Positions 12,644 to 19,589 of a DNA stretch of 19,589 bases are shown here, piece after piece (within the stretch, counting starts at the first letter, position 1; the number at the start of each line of letters is the position of its first letter). Below the pieces are notes generated by a model that was not told the origin of the DNA, did not search any database, and saw only the letters and a program-made list of their open reading frames with translations. The stretch covers positions 1 through 19,589 of the forward strand of contig CAQNVT010000209.1 of the NCBI GenBank assembly GCA_948844705.1, written 5' to 3'. The position numbers and the translations under genes were made by a program. The stretch is from an uncultured Dorea sp. (GTDB lineage: Bacteria; Bacillota; Clostridia; Lachnospirales; Lachnospiraceae).

Positions 12644-13909
12644 TTACATTTCTCCAACAGAATCTGCATAGCAGTCGATAATCTCCTCATATCCCTCTGC
12701 CGTAAGCTGTTCCTTCTGGAATTTTTTATTCTTCTTCATATTAACGATCAATACCTGTTTCCCTGTCTCTCTGTCGGCCTTCGCAAGAGACAGCACCTTA
12801 AGGATTCCGTCCCTTGAAAGCTTCTTTTCCAGTAAATACGCCTTCCTGATTCCTTTTTTCGGCACCTCAAAGCCATTTTCCAACAGAAGCATAACGATCC
12901 TCTCAAAGCCGATCGAGAATCCGCACGCCGGCGTATCCTGGCCCGTAAATTTCCCGATCATCTTATCGTAGCGCCCGCCTCCGGCAACAGAACCTCCAAA
13001 ATCATCCATTGTCACCTCAAATATGGTTCCGGTATAATAGGACTGCCCCCTTACAAGCGTAGGATCGAACTTTAACCGGAAATCGCATTCCTTTGCAGTA
13101 TCCACACTGGAAATGATAAGCTCCATCCCCTCTGCCGTCTCGTCGCTTAAGTAATCCCCAAGCTTCTCCTTCAGATAACGGATACCGGACACATCCGGAG
13201 ATATCTCATCAAAAAGCCCGAGATAGGAATCCACGCTTTCCGTCGGGTAGCCAAGCTCCAGAAGCTCTGCCCTTACGCCGTCCTTCCCGATCTTATCCAT
13301 TTTATCCAGGATGATGAATACCTCGTCATAGTCTTCCTCTTTAAAACCACTGTATGCCGCCATTGATTTTAATATATTGCGGTCATTGATGCATACGGTA
13401 AAGTTCCTGAAATCCAGCTTCCCGAGCATCGCCGTTGTGGCAAGGATCAGCTCGATCTCCGAGAGAATTCCCGCTTCTCCCAAAATATCGATGTCACACT
13501 GCATAAACTGGCGAAAACGCCCTTTCTGCGGACGGTCCGCCCGCCATACATTCCCGATCTGCAGCGCCTTAAAGGGGGACGGCAGCTCATTTGCATGATT
13601 GGCATAATATCTCGCAAGAGGCACGGTAAGATCATAGCGAAGACCGCTGTCTGCCAGATCGTTTTCCTCCTTCGCCTCGTCGATCCGAAGCTTCTGTCCG
13701 CGCTTCATAATCTTAAAGATCAGCTTTTCATTGTCTCCCCCCTGCTTGCTGCAGAGATTCTCGATATGCTCCACGCACGGAGTCTCCATAGACTGAAAGC
13801 CGTAGGTTTTGTACGTCTCTTTTATCAGCCCGATCAGATAGTCCCTGATCTCCATCTCACGGGGCAGTATGTCATTCATGCCCGTAACCGGTTTCTTCTT
13901 TAACGCCAT
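12644..13909 (-). CDS. hisS: Histidyl-tRNA synthetase with divergent C-terminus, 421 aa
   Basis: A class II synthetase that charges tRNA-His. The HisRS signatures are present but in the form LRYDLTVPLAR (90-100), not the LRPEGT usual in E. coli-like enzymes, and FRQFMQCDIDILG (132-144), closer to the archaeal/eukaryotic-like branch. The second histidine motif region LVRGQSYYTGTIFEV and GGGRYDKMIG are intact. The C-terminal anticodon domain is short (about 70 residues) and unusual, with VNMKKNKKFQKEQLTAEGYEEI where the family normally has a RSLKKQ-type strand and further elements. The start at 13909 (MALKKKPV) has GGGAG 7 bases upstream; the other ATG at 13915 is too close to it. It overlaps hemZ by 10 bases. 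Identity is supported by the aspS neighbour. Confidence 0.94.
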   Translation of the reverse strand: MALKKKPVTGMNDILPREMEIRDYLIGLIKETYKTYGFQSMETPCVEHIENLCSKQGGDNEKLIFKIMKRGQKLRIDEAKEENDLADSGLRYDLTVPLARYYANHANELPSPFKALQIGNVWRADRPQKGRFRQFMQCDIDILGEAGILSEIELILATTAMLGKLDFRNFTVCINDRNILKSMAAYSGFKEEDYDEVFIILDKMDKIGKDGVRAELLELGYPTESVDSYLGLFDEISPDVSGIRYLKEKLGDYLSDETAEGMELIISSVDTAKECDFRLKFDPTLVRGQSYYTGTIFEVTMDDFGGSVAGGGRYDKMIGKFTGQDTPACGFSIGFERIVMLLLENGFEVPKKGIRKAYLLEKKLSRDGILKVLSLAKADRETGKQVLIVNMKKNKKFQKEQLTAEGYEEIIDCYADSVGEM

Positions 13910-15351
13910 AGCCATTCTCCCTTTCGTTCTATCATCTCATCAACACGGCTTATGTAAGCATCGATCGCCTTTACATTTTCAAGCCGTATGAGGTTTGTTT
14001 TCTTTCGTTTATTTGCAGGATTCTCCACCGGTTCCTTAAACACAAGCTTCGTGGAGGCTCCCGCCCCGCAGGCGATAATCGACTGCTTTTCCTCCATTAT
14101 AAGTATATTGTATATTCCGGCTTTGTCAACCTTTGCATAACCCACATTTTCAAAATTTCCGGCAATATTTTTCTGCCTGTACAAATAATATGGAGACATC
14201 TCCATCTCCTCCGCCGCATCTGCCGCCAGACAGATCATCTGCGCGATATCCTCCGATACCAGACAGTTCTTCTCCCCTCTCGCCTCTGCCTGTCCCATCC
14301 TTGCCGCTCTTTTGATTGCCAGGGAATGAACGGTCAGACTGTCCGGTGCAAGCTCTTTGATCTGAGCAAGCGTATCACTCATATCCGCCGCCGTCTCATT
14401 CGGAAGACCTGCAATCAGATCCATGTTAATGTTATCAAATCCGGCGTCTCTCGCCATATGATATGCCGCGCAAATATCCGCCGGAGTGTGCCTTCTTCCG
14501 ATAATGTCCAGTGTTTTTTGCTGCATGCTCTGAGGATTAACAGAGAGCCGCGTCACGCCATGCGCCTTTAATACCGCAAGCTTTTCCTCCGTAATGCTGT
14601 CCGGCCTGCCGGCCTCAACCGTATATTCCAGGAGATACTCCCTGGAAAACCTCTCGTCTATAACCGCCAGCAGCCTTTCAAGCTGCCCGGCGTTCAAGGT
14701 CGTAGGCGTACCGCCGCCGATATAGATCGTATTTAGCCGCCGTTTTACCGCCATACGTGAAACCGCCTCAATCTCCTTACATAAGGCATCCAGATAATCC
14801 TCCACGGAATCCTTCCAGTCGGACAACGCTCCCGAGCTGAAGGAGCAGTATGTGCATACCGACGGACAAAACGGGATTCCGATATAAAGGCTGTAGCCTC
14901 TCTCTGTATCCAGACGGTCAAGCAGCTCCTTCTCCCTCACCGCGATCCGCCATGCGAGCTCTGCCTTTTCTCCGGACGCAAAAAACTCCCTCTGAAATCT
15001 GGCGGTAAAATCCTCCCTCGATACACCGCCTTCGAGCTCCGCCATAGCAATCTTCGTAGGCCGCACTCCCATAAGGATCCCCCATGCAAGCGTCTTCTTT
15101 GTGACCTCGGACAACGCCCGGTACAAAAGACAGTCGATCCGGTATTTCAATTCTTTACCGTCATACCTGTATGCCTCCGGTATCTGTCCTTTTGTCACGG
15201 CAATAAGCTCGTGGCCGTCCAAATATACCGTGATATAATTAGAGGCTTTTTCCTCCGTGCCGGACACAACCTCCTCAAGCGGATAAAAAGCCTTCACCAT
15301 ATGATATCCATTATAAATATATGTTTCCTTACTGCATATCACCTGAATCAT
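13900..15351 (-). CDS. hemZ: Radical SAM protein HemZ (coproporphyrinogen dehydrogenase family), 483 aa
   Basis: A radical SAM enzyme of the HemN/HemW/HemZ group. An N-terminal domain of about 150 residues (with LAWGILMGVRPTKIAM) is specific to HemZ. It is followed by the iron-sulfur cluster motif C162-x3-C166-x2-C169 in GIPFCPSVCTYCSF, the SAM-binding IYIGGGTPTTL, and the conserved INMDLIAGLPNET. Length fits HemZ. The family name implies oxygen-independent coproporphyrinogen oxidation, but activity is poorly established and no other haem genes are visible, so a HemW-like haem-handling or other radical role is possible. It lies 18 bp after the MBL gene and overlaps hisS by 10 bases. A GGGAG lies about 9 bases before the ATG. 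The MBL-hemZ-hisS-aspS order is common in Clostridia. Confidence 0.93.
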   Translation of the reverse strand: MIQVICSKETYIYNGYHMVKAFYPLEEVVSGTEEKASNYITVYLDGHELIAVTKGQIPEAYRYDGKELKYRIDCLLYRALSEVTKKTLAWGILMGVRPTKIAMAELEGGVSREDFTARFQREFFASGEKAELAWRIAVREKELLDRLDTERGYSLYIGIPFCPSVCTYCSFSSGALSDWKDSVEDYLDALCKEIEAVSRMAVKRRLNTIYIGGGTPTTLNAGQLERLLAVIDERFSREYLLEYTVEAGRPDSITEEKLAVLKAHGVTRLSVNPQSMQQKTLDIIGRRHTPADICAAYHMARDAGFDNINMDLIAGLPNETAADMSDTLAQIKELAPDSLTVHSLAIKRAARMGQAEARGEKNCLVSEDIAQMICLAADAAEEMEMSPYYLYRQKNIAGNFENVGYAKVDKAGIYNILIMEEKQSIIACGAGASTKLVFKEPVENPANKRKKTNLIRLENVKAIDAYISRVDEMIERKGEWLWR

Positions 15352-15369
15352 TTCCTGCTGCTCCCTGCT

Positions 15370-15990
15370 CTAAACATACGGATTATGCATCTTCTCATGC
15401 CCGATCATTGTTTCTCCCGAATGTCCCGGGTATACATGCGTCTCGTCGGGAAGCACAAACAGCCTTTCCCTGACCGAACGGACCAGATCGGATGCACTGC
15501 TGTTTTCAAAATCCGTTCTCCCCACAGAGTTCTGGAACAGCGTGTCCCCGCTGAACAGGACATTCTCGGACGGCACATAATAGCAGCAGCAGCCCATCGT
15601 ATGCCCCGGCGTATGAATGACCTCGAAAGTGATTCCCGCCAGCACAAGCGTTTCTCCGTCCTTTACATAATCGGCATCAGAAAACGTATAGCCGGACGTA
15701 TATGTCCTCGACTGATTCAGACGAGCGTCATTCATAGCATTCCTGTCATCCTCGTGTACATAGACCGGTATAGAAAATTCCTCTAAAAACCCGTCAATCC
15801 CCATAATATGATCAAAATGCCCGTGCGTGAGAAGTATCGCCGCAGGCTTATAGCCTTCTTCCTTAATATGGGACATCAGCTTCTTCGGACAGGCTCCCGG
15901 ATCGATAATGACCGTCTCCTTCGTCTCCTCATTTACCGCCAGATAGCAGTTCGTTCCCAGTATTCCTACGGAAAATTTTTCAACCTTCAT
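15370..15990 (-). CDS. MBL-fold (glyoxalase II-like) hydrolase, 206 aa
   Basis: A metallo-beta-lactamase fold protein with all metal ligands: H56-x-H58-x-D60-H61 in LLTHGHFDHIMG, H130 in TPGHTMG, D149 in FSGDTLF and H190 in YPGHSGET. The motifs resemble glyoxalase II-like thioester hydrolases, for which about 200 residues is usual for the small bacterial form. The true substrate is unknown. It sits between rel and hemZ with 17- and 18-bp gaps, in a place where some Firmicutes carry dtd (D-aminoacyl-tRNA deacylase). It is not a dtd homologue. The ATG at 15990 is preceded by AAGGAGTCTGGAGGAT. Three consecutive cysteines (134-136, MGCCCYY) lie near the active site, and would be unusual if conserved. 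Confidence 0.9.
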   Translation of the reverse strand: MKVEKFSVGILGTNCYLAVNEETKETVIIDPGACPKKLMSHIKEEGYKPAAILLTHGHFDHIMGIDGFLEEFSIPVYVHEDDRNAMNDARLNQSRTYTSGYTFSDADYVKDGETLVLAGITFEVIHTPGHTMGCCCYYVPSENVLFSGDTLFQNSVGRTDFENSSASDLVRSVRERLFVLPDETHVYPGHSGETMIGHEKMHNPYV

Positions 15991-16007
15991 ATCCTCCAGA
16001 CTCCTTC

Positions 16008-18356
16008 TTAACCTGTTGTTCTCTCGATATCCAATATATCATCGATCTGACGCAGCTTGCCGATCACCTTTGACAGCTCATCTCGCCCGTGTACGATAAA
16101 TCCCGTCTCGATCGTAGCTTTACCCTGCTTATTTGTGCGAATATTCATAGATTTCACATCCACGCCGGCCTCCGTAAAGATTTTGGAAACCTCCATAAGA
16201 AGCCCTTTTCTGTCATTGGCGTACATCTTGATCTCCGACAGATACTGCCCCTCTGCTTTTTCCGCCACATTGCTTTCCCACTCTACATCAATAAGTCTTG
16301 CACGCTCTGCTTCCGTAAGATGGATCATATTTACACAGTCCGTCCTGTGGATCGTCATACCACGGCCTCTCGTCACGAATCCGACAATCTCATCTCCGGG
16401 AACCGGATTGCAGCACCTGGAGAAACGAACCGCCATATCATCAATCCCCTTTACGACGATACCGCTTTTCGATTTGGCGATATGCACCTTATTGCGTGCG
16501 GCCTCGGCCACCTTCTCAAGCACTACCTCATCGGTGATCTCCTGCTTATGCTCCCTTGCATATTCCTCTACAAGGCGGTTTACGACCTGGCCTTCCTTCA
16601 ATCCGCCGTGGCCGATTGCCGCCAGCACGGAATCCCAGTCCTTAAAACCATACTTTTTCTGTACGACCTCCTGGTATTTAGGCTGCATGATGTCAGAGGG
16701 ATTGATTGACTTTGTCCTGCAGTAGGAAATGATCATCTCTTTCCCTTTGACAATATTGTCTTCCTTGAATTCCTTTTTAAACCACTGATTGATCTTATTT
16801 TTTGCCTGAGTGCTTTTAACGACATTCAGCCAGTCGCGGCTGGGGCCTCTGGAATTCTGGGAGGTCAGGATCTCGATGCGGTCGCCGTTCTGAATCTTAT
16901 AATCGATCGGAACAAGTCTTCCGTTTACCCGTGCGCCTACCATCTTATTTCCCACGGCGCTGTGGATCGCATAAGCAAAATCAATCGGTGTCGAACCATT
17001 GGGCAGATTCTTCACATCACCCTGCGGAGTAAAGCAGTATACATCCTCCGCAAAAAGATCAAGATCTCCCTTGATCAGGTTCAAAAATTCCCGGTTATCA
17101 GACATATCCTGCTGCCATTCCAGAATCTGCCTGAGCCAGCTTAATTTTTCCTCTTCCTGTGTTGCAACACTTTTCTTACTGTCTCCGGTCTCTTTATATT
17201 TCCAATGGGCGGCAATACCGTATTCCGCCGTCTTATGCATCTCCTGAGTCCGGATCTGTATCTCAAAAGGCTGGCCTACGGAGCTCATAAGCGTCGTATG
17301 AAGCGACTGGTACATATTTGGCTTCGGCATCGCGATATAATCCTTAAAGCGCCCCGGAATCGGCGTATACATTTCATGGATCACGCCAAGCGCCGCATAG
17401 CAGTCCTTTACGGAATCCACAATAATACGGACAGCAAACAGATCGTAGATCTGATCCACCGTCTTATCCTGGTTCACCATCTTTTTATATATGCTGAAGA
17501 AATGCTTGACACGCCCGCTTACGTCCCCTTTGATCTTCGCATTCTCCAAATGCGCAGATACCTCCTCAACGATCTGCTGTACAAACTCCTCCCGTTCTGT
17601 TTTTCTCGTATTGATCTGATCTACCAGATCAAAAAAGACCTCCGGCTGAGAATACTTAAGCGCAAGATCATCAAGCTCCGTCTTGATCCTGGATATACCA
17701 AGCCTCTGCGCGATCGGAGCATAGATATCCATCGTCTCCTTCGCCTTTTCTTTCTGCTTTGCCGGCGTCATAAACTGAAGCGTACGCATGTTGTGAAGAC
17801 GGTCCGCCAGCTTAATGATGATCACGCGGATATCCTTCGCCATGGCAAGGAACATCTTTCTCAGGTTTTCCGCCTGTACCTCCAGCTTATCCGAAGAGTA
17901 AGAAAGTCTTCCCAGCTTCGTAACCCCGTCTACAAGCAGAGCGACCTCCGCTCCGAACTGAGCGCTGATCTCTTCCTCGCTGATATCCGTATCCTCCACC
18001 ACATCGTGAAGCATCGCCGCAATAATCGTTTCCTTATCCATCTCCAGGTCCGCAAGAATGATCGACACCCATAAAGGATGTATGATATAAGGCTCTCCTG
18101 ATTTGCGGAACTGCTTGCCGTGGGCCTCGTTTGCAAGCTCATACGCCTTCCTGATCTTGCTTACATCCGTAGAAGGATGATATTTCCTGATGCGGGCAAT
18201 TAACATGTCATAGAGCTTATCCGGGCTCTCATAATCACCCGGCGCCTTTACCGCATGGCCGTCTACGATTTCAAGCCCTTTCCCAAGATCTGAAGTAAGC
18301 GCCTCCGGTGCGATTCTGTCATCCAGAGACTCATAGGTTGTAATCTTATCTGACAT
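16008..18356 (-). CDS. rel: Bifunctional (p)ppGpp synthetase/hydrolase, 782 aa
   Basis: The stringent-response enzyme makes and degrades (p)ppGpp in response to amino-acid starvation sensed on the ribosome. The HD hydrolase is intact: H93, H117-D118 in LHDVVEDT and D185 in KLADRLHNM. The synthetase has YDLFAVRII (304-312) and RFKD (336-339), the form typical of bifunctional Rel and not of the EXDD synthetase-only RelA, followed by YQSLHTTL. Then come TGS (about 437-500), the zinc-finger-like RCCNPVPGDE with C648, C649, H670 and C674, and a C-terminal ACT domain (about 705-782). An extra N-terminal stretch of about 45 residues precedes the usual start. GGAGGAGG 7 bases before the ATG fixes the start. 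Gene order recJ-apt-rel matches Firmicutes. The symbol relA is also used. Confidence 0.97.
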   Translation of the reverse strand: MSDKITTYESLDDRIAPEALTSDLGKGLEIVDGHAVKAPGDYESPDKLYDMLIARIRKYHPSTDVSKIRKAYELANEAHGKQFRKSGEPYIIHPLWVSIILADLEMDKETIIAAMLHDVVEDTDISEEEISAQFGAEVALLVDGVTKLGRLSYSSDKLEVQAENLRKMFLAMAKDIRVIIIKLADRLHNMRTLQFMTPAKQKEKAKETMDIYAPIAQRLGISRIKTELDDLALKYSQPEVFFDLVDQINTRKTEREEFVQQIVEEVSAHLENAKIKGDVSGRVKHFFSIYKKMVNQDKTVDQIYDLFAVRIIVDSVKDCYAALGVIHEMYTPIPGRFKDYIAMPKPNMYQSLHTTLMSSVGQPFEIQIRTQEMHKTAEYGIAAHWKYKETGDSKKSVATQEEEKLSWLRQILEWQQDMSDNREFLNLIKGDLDLFAEDVYCFTPQGDVKNLPNGSTPIDFAYAIHSAVGNKMVGARVNGRLVPIDYKIQNGDRIEILTSQNSRGPSRDWLNVVKSTQAKNKINQWFKKEFKEDNIVKGKEMIISYCRTKSINPSDIMQPKYQEVVQKKYGFKDWDSVLAAIGHGGLKEGQVVNRLVEEYAREHKQEITDEVVLEKVAEAARNKVHIAKSKSGIVVKGIDDMAVRFSRCCNPVPGDEIVGFVTRGRGMTIHRTDCVNMIHLTEAERARLIDVEWESNVAEKAEGQYLSEIKMYANDRKGLLMEVSKIFTEAGVDVKSMNIRTNKQGKATIETGFIVHGRDELSKVIGKLRQIDDILDIERTTG

Positions 18357-18401
18357 ATTATTGCCTCCTCCCTTCTAATATTCTCTCCCTGTCCTTCACA
18401 A

Positions 18402-18926
18402 TTATTTCCCCGGATATACGATCACAGAGTCAATGTCATAGCCGCTAAGCCTTTCTCTTCCCTTTAATCCGGCAAGCTCCATAAGAAACACTGCCTTTAC
18501 CACTTTTCCGCCGAGCTTTTCAACCAGCTTTATCATCGCCTCATTTGTTCCTCCGGTTGCCATCAGGTCATCAATAATAACCACTCTCTGGCCCGGCCTG
18601 ATCGCATCCTTATGCATCTCGAGCTCCGCGGTCCCGTACTCCAGCGCATACTCTACGGAGACGGTTTCACACGGAAGCTTCCCCTTCTTGCGGATCGGAA
18701 TAAACGGCTTGTGAAGGCTGTACGCGATCGGAACGCCGAAAATAAAGCCTCTGGACTCCGGTCCCACAACTACGTCAAATTCTACCCCGTCAAGCTTTTC
18801 CTTCATAAGATTGATCGAAAGCTCCAGTCCGTCCGCATCCTGCAGGACACTTGTAACATCTCTGAATATAATTCCCGGCTCCGGAAAATCCGGAATGCTT
18901 CTTACGTATTCTTCTATCTTTTTCAT
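18402..18926 (-). CDS. apt: Adenine phosphoribosyltransferase, 174 aa
   Basis: Salvages adenine to AMP using PRPP. Visible motifs are IPDFPEPGIIFRDVT (11-25, adenine-binding region), VVVGPESRGFIFG and the PRPP loop VVIIDDLMATGGT (115-127). Length is standard. The start chosen is the ATG at 18926 with GGAG about 10 bases upstream; a GTG at 18935 in the same frame is only one base from that GGAG and is unlikely. A promoter (TTGAAA-17-TATACT) lies in the 77-bp gap behind recJ. rel follows after 45 bp, so purine salvage and alarmone metabolism are co-transcribed, as in other Firmicutes. Confidence 0.96.
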   Translation of the reverse strand: MKKIEEYVRSIPDFPEPGIIFRDVTSVLQDADGLELSINLMKEKLDGVEFDVVVGPESRGFIFGVPIAYSLHKPFIPIRKKGKLPCETVSVEYALEYGTAELEMHKDAIRPGQRVVIIDDLMATGGTNEAMIKLVEKLGGKVVKAVFLMELAGLKGRERLSGYDIDSVIVYPGK

Positions 18927-18968
18927 TTTATCCACTCTCCGTCCTGTTTATCATAAAATATACACCTA

Positions 18969-18997
18969 AGTATACCATTACTTTCGCAGTTTTTCAA
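18969..18997 (-). promoter_or_regulatory. Promoter upstream of apt-rel
   Basis: On the - strand TTGAAA (18992-18997) and TATACT (18969-18974) are spaced by 17 bp, just downstream of the recJ stop. Each box matches 5 of 6 of the consensus. Transcription would start near 18961, about 35 bases before the apt ATG. Confidence 0.7.
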
Positions 18998-19003
18998 ACA
19001 TTT

Positions 19004-19576
19004 CTACTTATAATGCGTAATTATAACCTGAACATTCCGTCTGCCCATATACTCATTGACTCCGGGATAATAGGTGACCGACACCCGATTATTCTTTTCC
19101 TCCAGCGTCCTCTGAAAGCTAAGGACATCCCCGAAATAAAGCGCCTCAAGACTCACGCCTGTATGATCCGTGACCCTCGCCTTCAGTGTGTTCCTGTTTT
19201 TTCCTATAATATGTATGTCAGAAAACGAAATGTCCCGTCCGGCAAAAACCGGCTTTGTATTCCCTTTTCCAAAGGGCTCCAAAAGGGACAGCTCCTCTAT
19301 AAATTCCTCCGTCACGCCGGAAAACGGAAGCTCCATATCGATAACCACCTTCTCGGTCAGATCCTCTTCACTTAGGGTGCAGTTCTCATTCAGAAGTCTC
19401 CGGAGCTCATCTACATTTTCCGGAGAAAGCGAGATCCCGGCCGCAAGACGGTGCCCCCCGTACCTGGTAAACAGATGCCTGCATTTGCTTAATTCCTCGT
19501 ACATGGAATATGCCTCGATGGACCGGCCAGAACCCTTTACCCCCTCCTTGGCATCCTCCAACGTCTGATGCGCCGT
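19004..19576 (-). CDS. recJ: Single-stranded-DNA exonuclease RecJ, C-terminal part (5' end missing)
   Basis: The last about 190 residues of RecJ, a 5'-to-3' ssDNA exonuclease in recombination and mismatch repair. The DHHA1-type motif KGSGRSI is followed by LFTRYGGHRLAAGISL, with the GGH that binds the substrate end. The C-terminal OB-fold ends with the typical MGRRNVQVIITHY. The gene runs beyond the window: the reading frame stays open through an in-frame TTG at 19561, which is not a start. The frame remains open through the last 13 bases, but those are adapter, so the genomic part ends at 19576. The DHH catalytic half is absent. Its place before apt-rel fits the Firmicutes order. Confidence 0.93.
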   Translation of the reverse strand, partial: TAHQTLEDAKEGVKGSGRSIEAYSMYEELSKCRHLFTRYGGHRLAAGISLSPENVDELRRLLNENCTLSEEDLTEKVVIDMELPFSGVTEEFIEELSLLEPFGKGNTKPVFAGRDISFSDIHIIGKNRNTLKARVTDHTGVSLEALYFGDVLSFQRTLEEKNNRVSVTYYPGVNEYMGRRNVQVIITHYK

Positions 19577-19589
19577 AGATCGGAAGAGC
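19577..19589. other. Illumina adapter remnant at contig end (not genomic)
   Basis: The last 13 bases read AGATCGGAAGAGC, identical to the common start of Illumina TruSeq adapters. A chance match exactly at the terminus is very unlikely, so this is untrimmed adapter and the contig ends in the middle of recJ. Confidence 0.95.

Noticed and set aside
12084..12671. 195-codon open frame on the + strand opposite aspS
   Set aside because: Serine- and arginine-rich shadow of the aspS coding strand with no ribosome binding site or recognisable domain.
17205..18074. 289-codon open frame on the + strand opposite rel
   Set aside because: Composition is rich in Arg, His and Leu, as expected for the complement of a real gene; no motif, and rel covers the region with all domains intact.
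19559..19561. TTG as start codon of the RecJ fragment
   Set aside because: The frame is open further upstream and the protein begins in the middle of a known domain, so the gene is cut by the contig end.

Overview
The window looks like the end of a contig from a Gram-positive anaerobe of the Clostridia, most likely Lachnospiraceae. The reasons are strong AGGAGG-type ribosome binding sites, a T-box leader, an agr-type two-component pair, bifunctional Rel, HemZ, and the Firmicutes order recJ-apt-rel-(...)-hisS-aspS. Most genes sampled by hand have about 53-55% G+C, but one two-gene cassette is clearly AT-rich. The species call is inference.

Layout. 1-1561 (+): the 3' end of an AgrC/GHKL-type histidine kinase, an AgrA-like LytTR response regulator two bases downstream, then a 59-residue DUF6440-like protein. 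Its promoter carries two direct repeats with 21-bp spacing, as expected for LytTR-regulator binding. 1562-1649 is a convergent gap with a nested hairpin. 1650-5409 (-): branched-chain amino acid synthesis, ilvB-ilvN-ilvE, under a T-box riboswitch (about 5086-5378) whose specifier reads GUA (Val) by alignment, with an intrinsic terminator and a consensus promoter. 5411-6849 (-): an AT-rich, translationally coupled pair of a resolvase-type HTH protein and a HipA/CtkA-like kinase, with a 26-bp near-palindrome over the -35 region. 6908-8170 (-): a cysteine-rich MarR regulator overlapping a TauE/SafE exporter, with a palindromic operator at the promoter.

8191-19576 (-): one long same-strand run: recJ (partial), apt, rel, an MBL-fold hydrolase, hemZ, hisS, aspS, thyA, a dihydrofolate reductase and a family-4 glycosyltransferase. 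Gaps are short or negative and an intrinsic terminator closes the run. It joins DNA repair, purine salvage, the stringent-response enzyme, two tRNA synthetases and the thymidylate/folate cycle. A promoter is visible upstream of apt.

The last 13 bases (19577-19589) are identical to the start of the Illumina TruSeq adapter and are almost certainly not genomic. The most interesting parts are the HTH/kinase cassette with its operator-like palindrome, and the agr-like pair with a LytTR-box promoter driving a tiny protein of unknown function.
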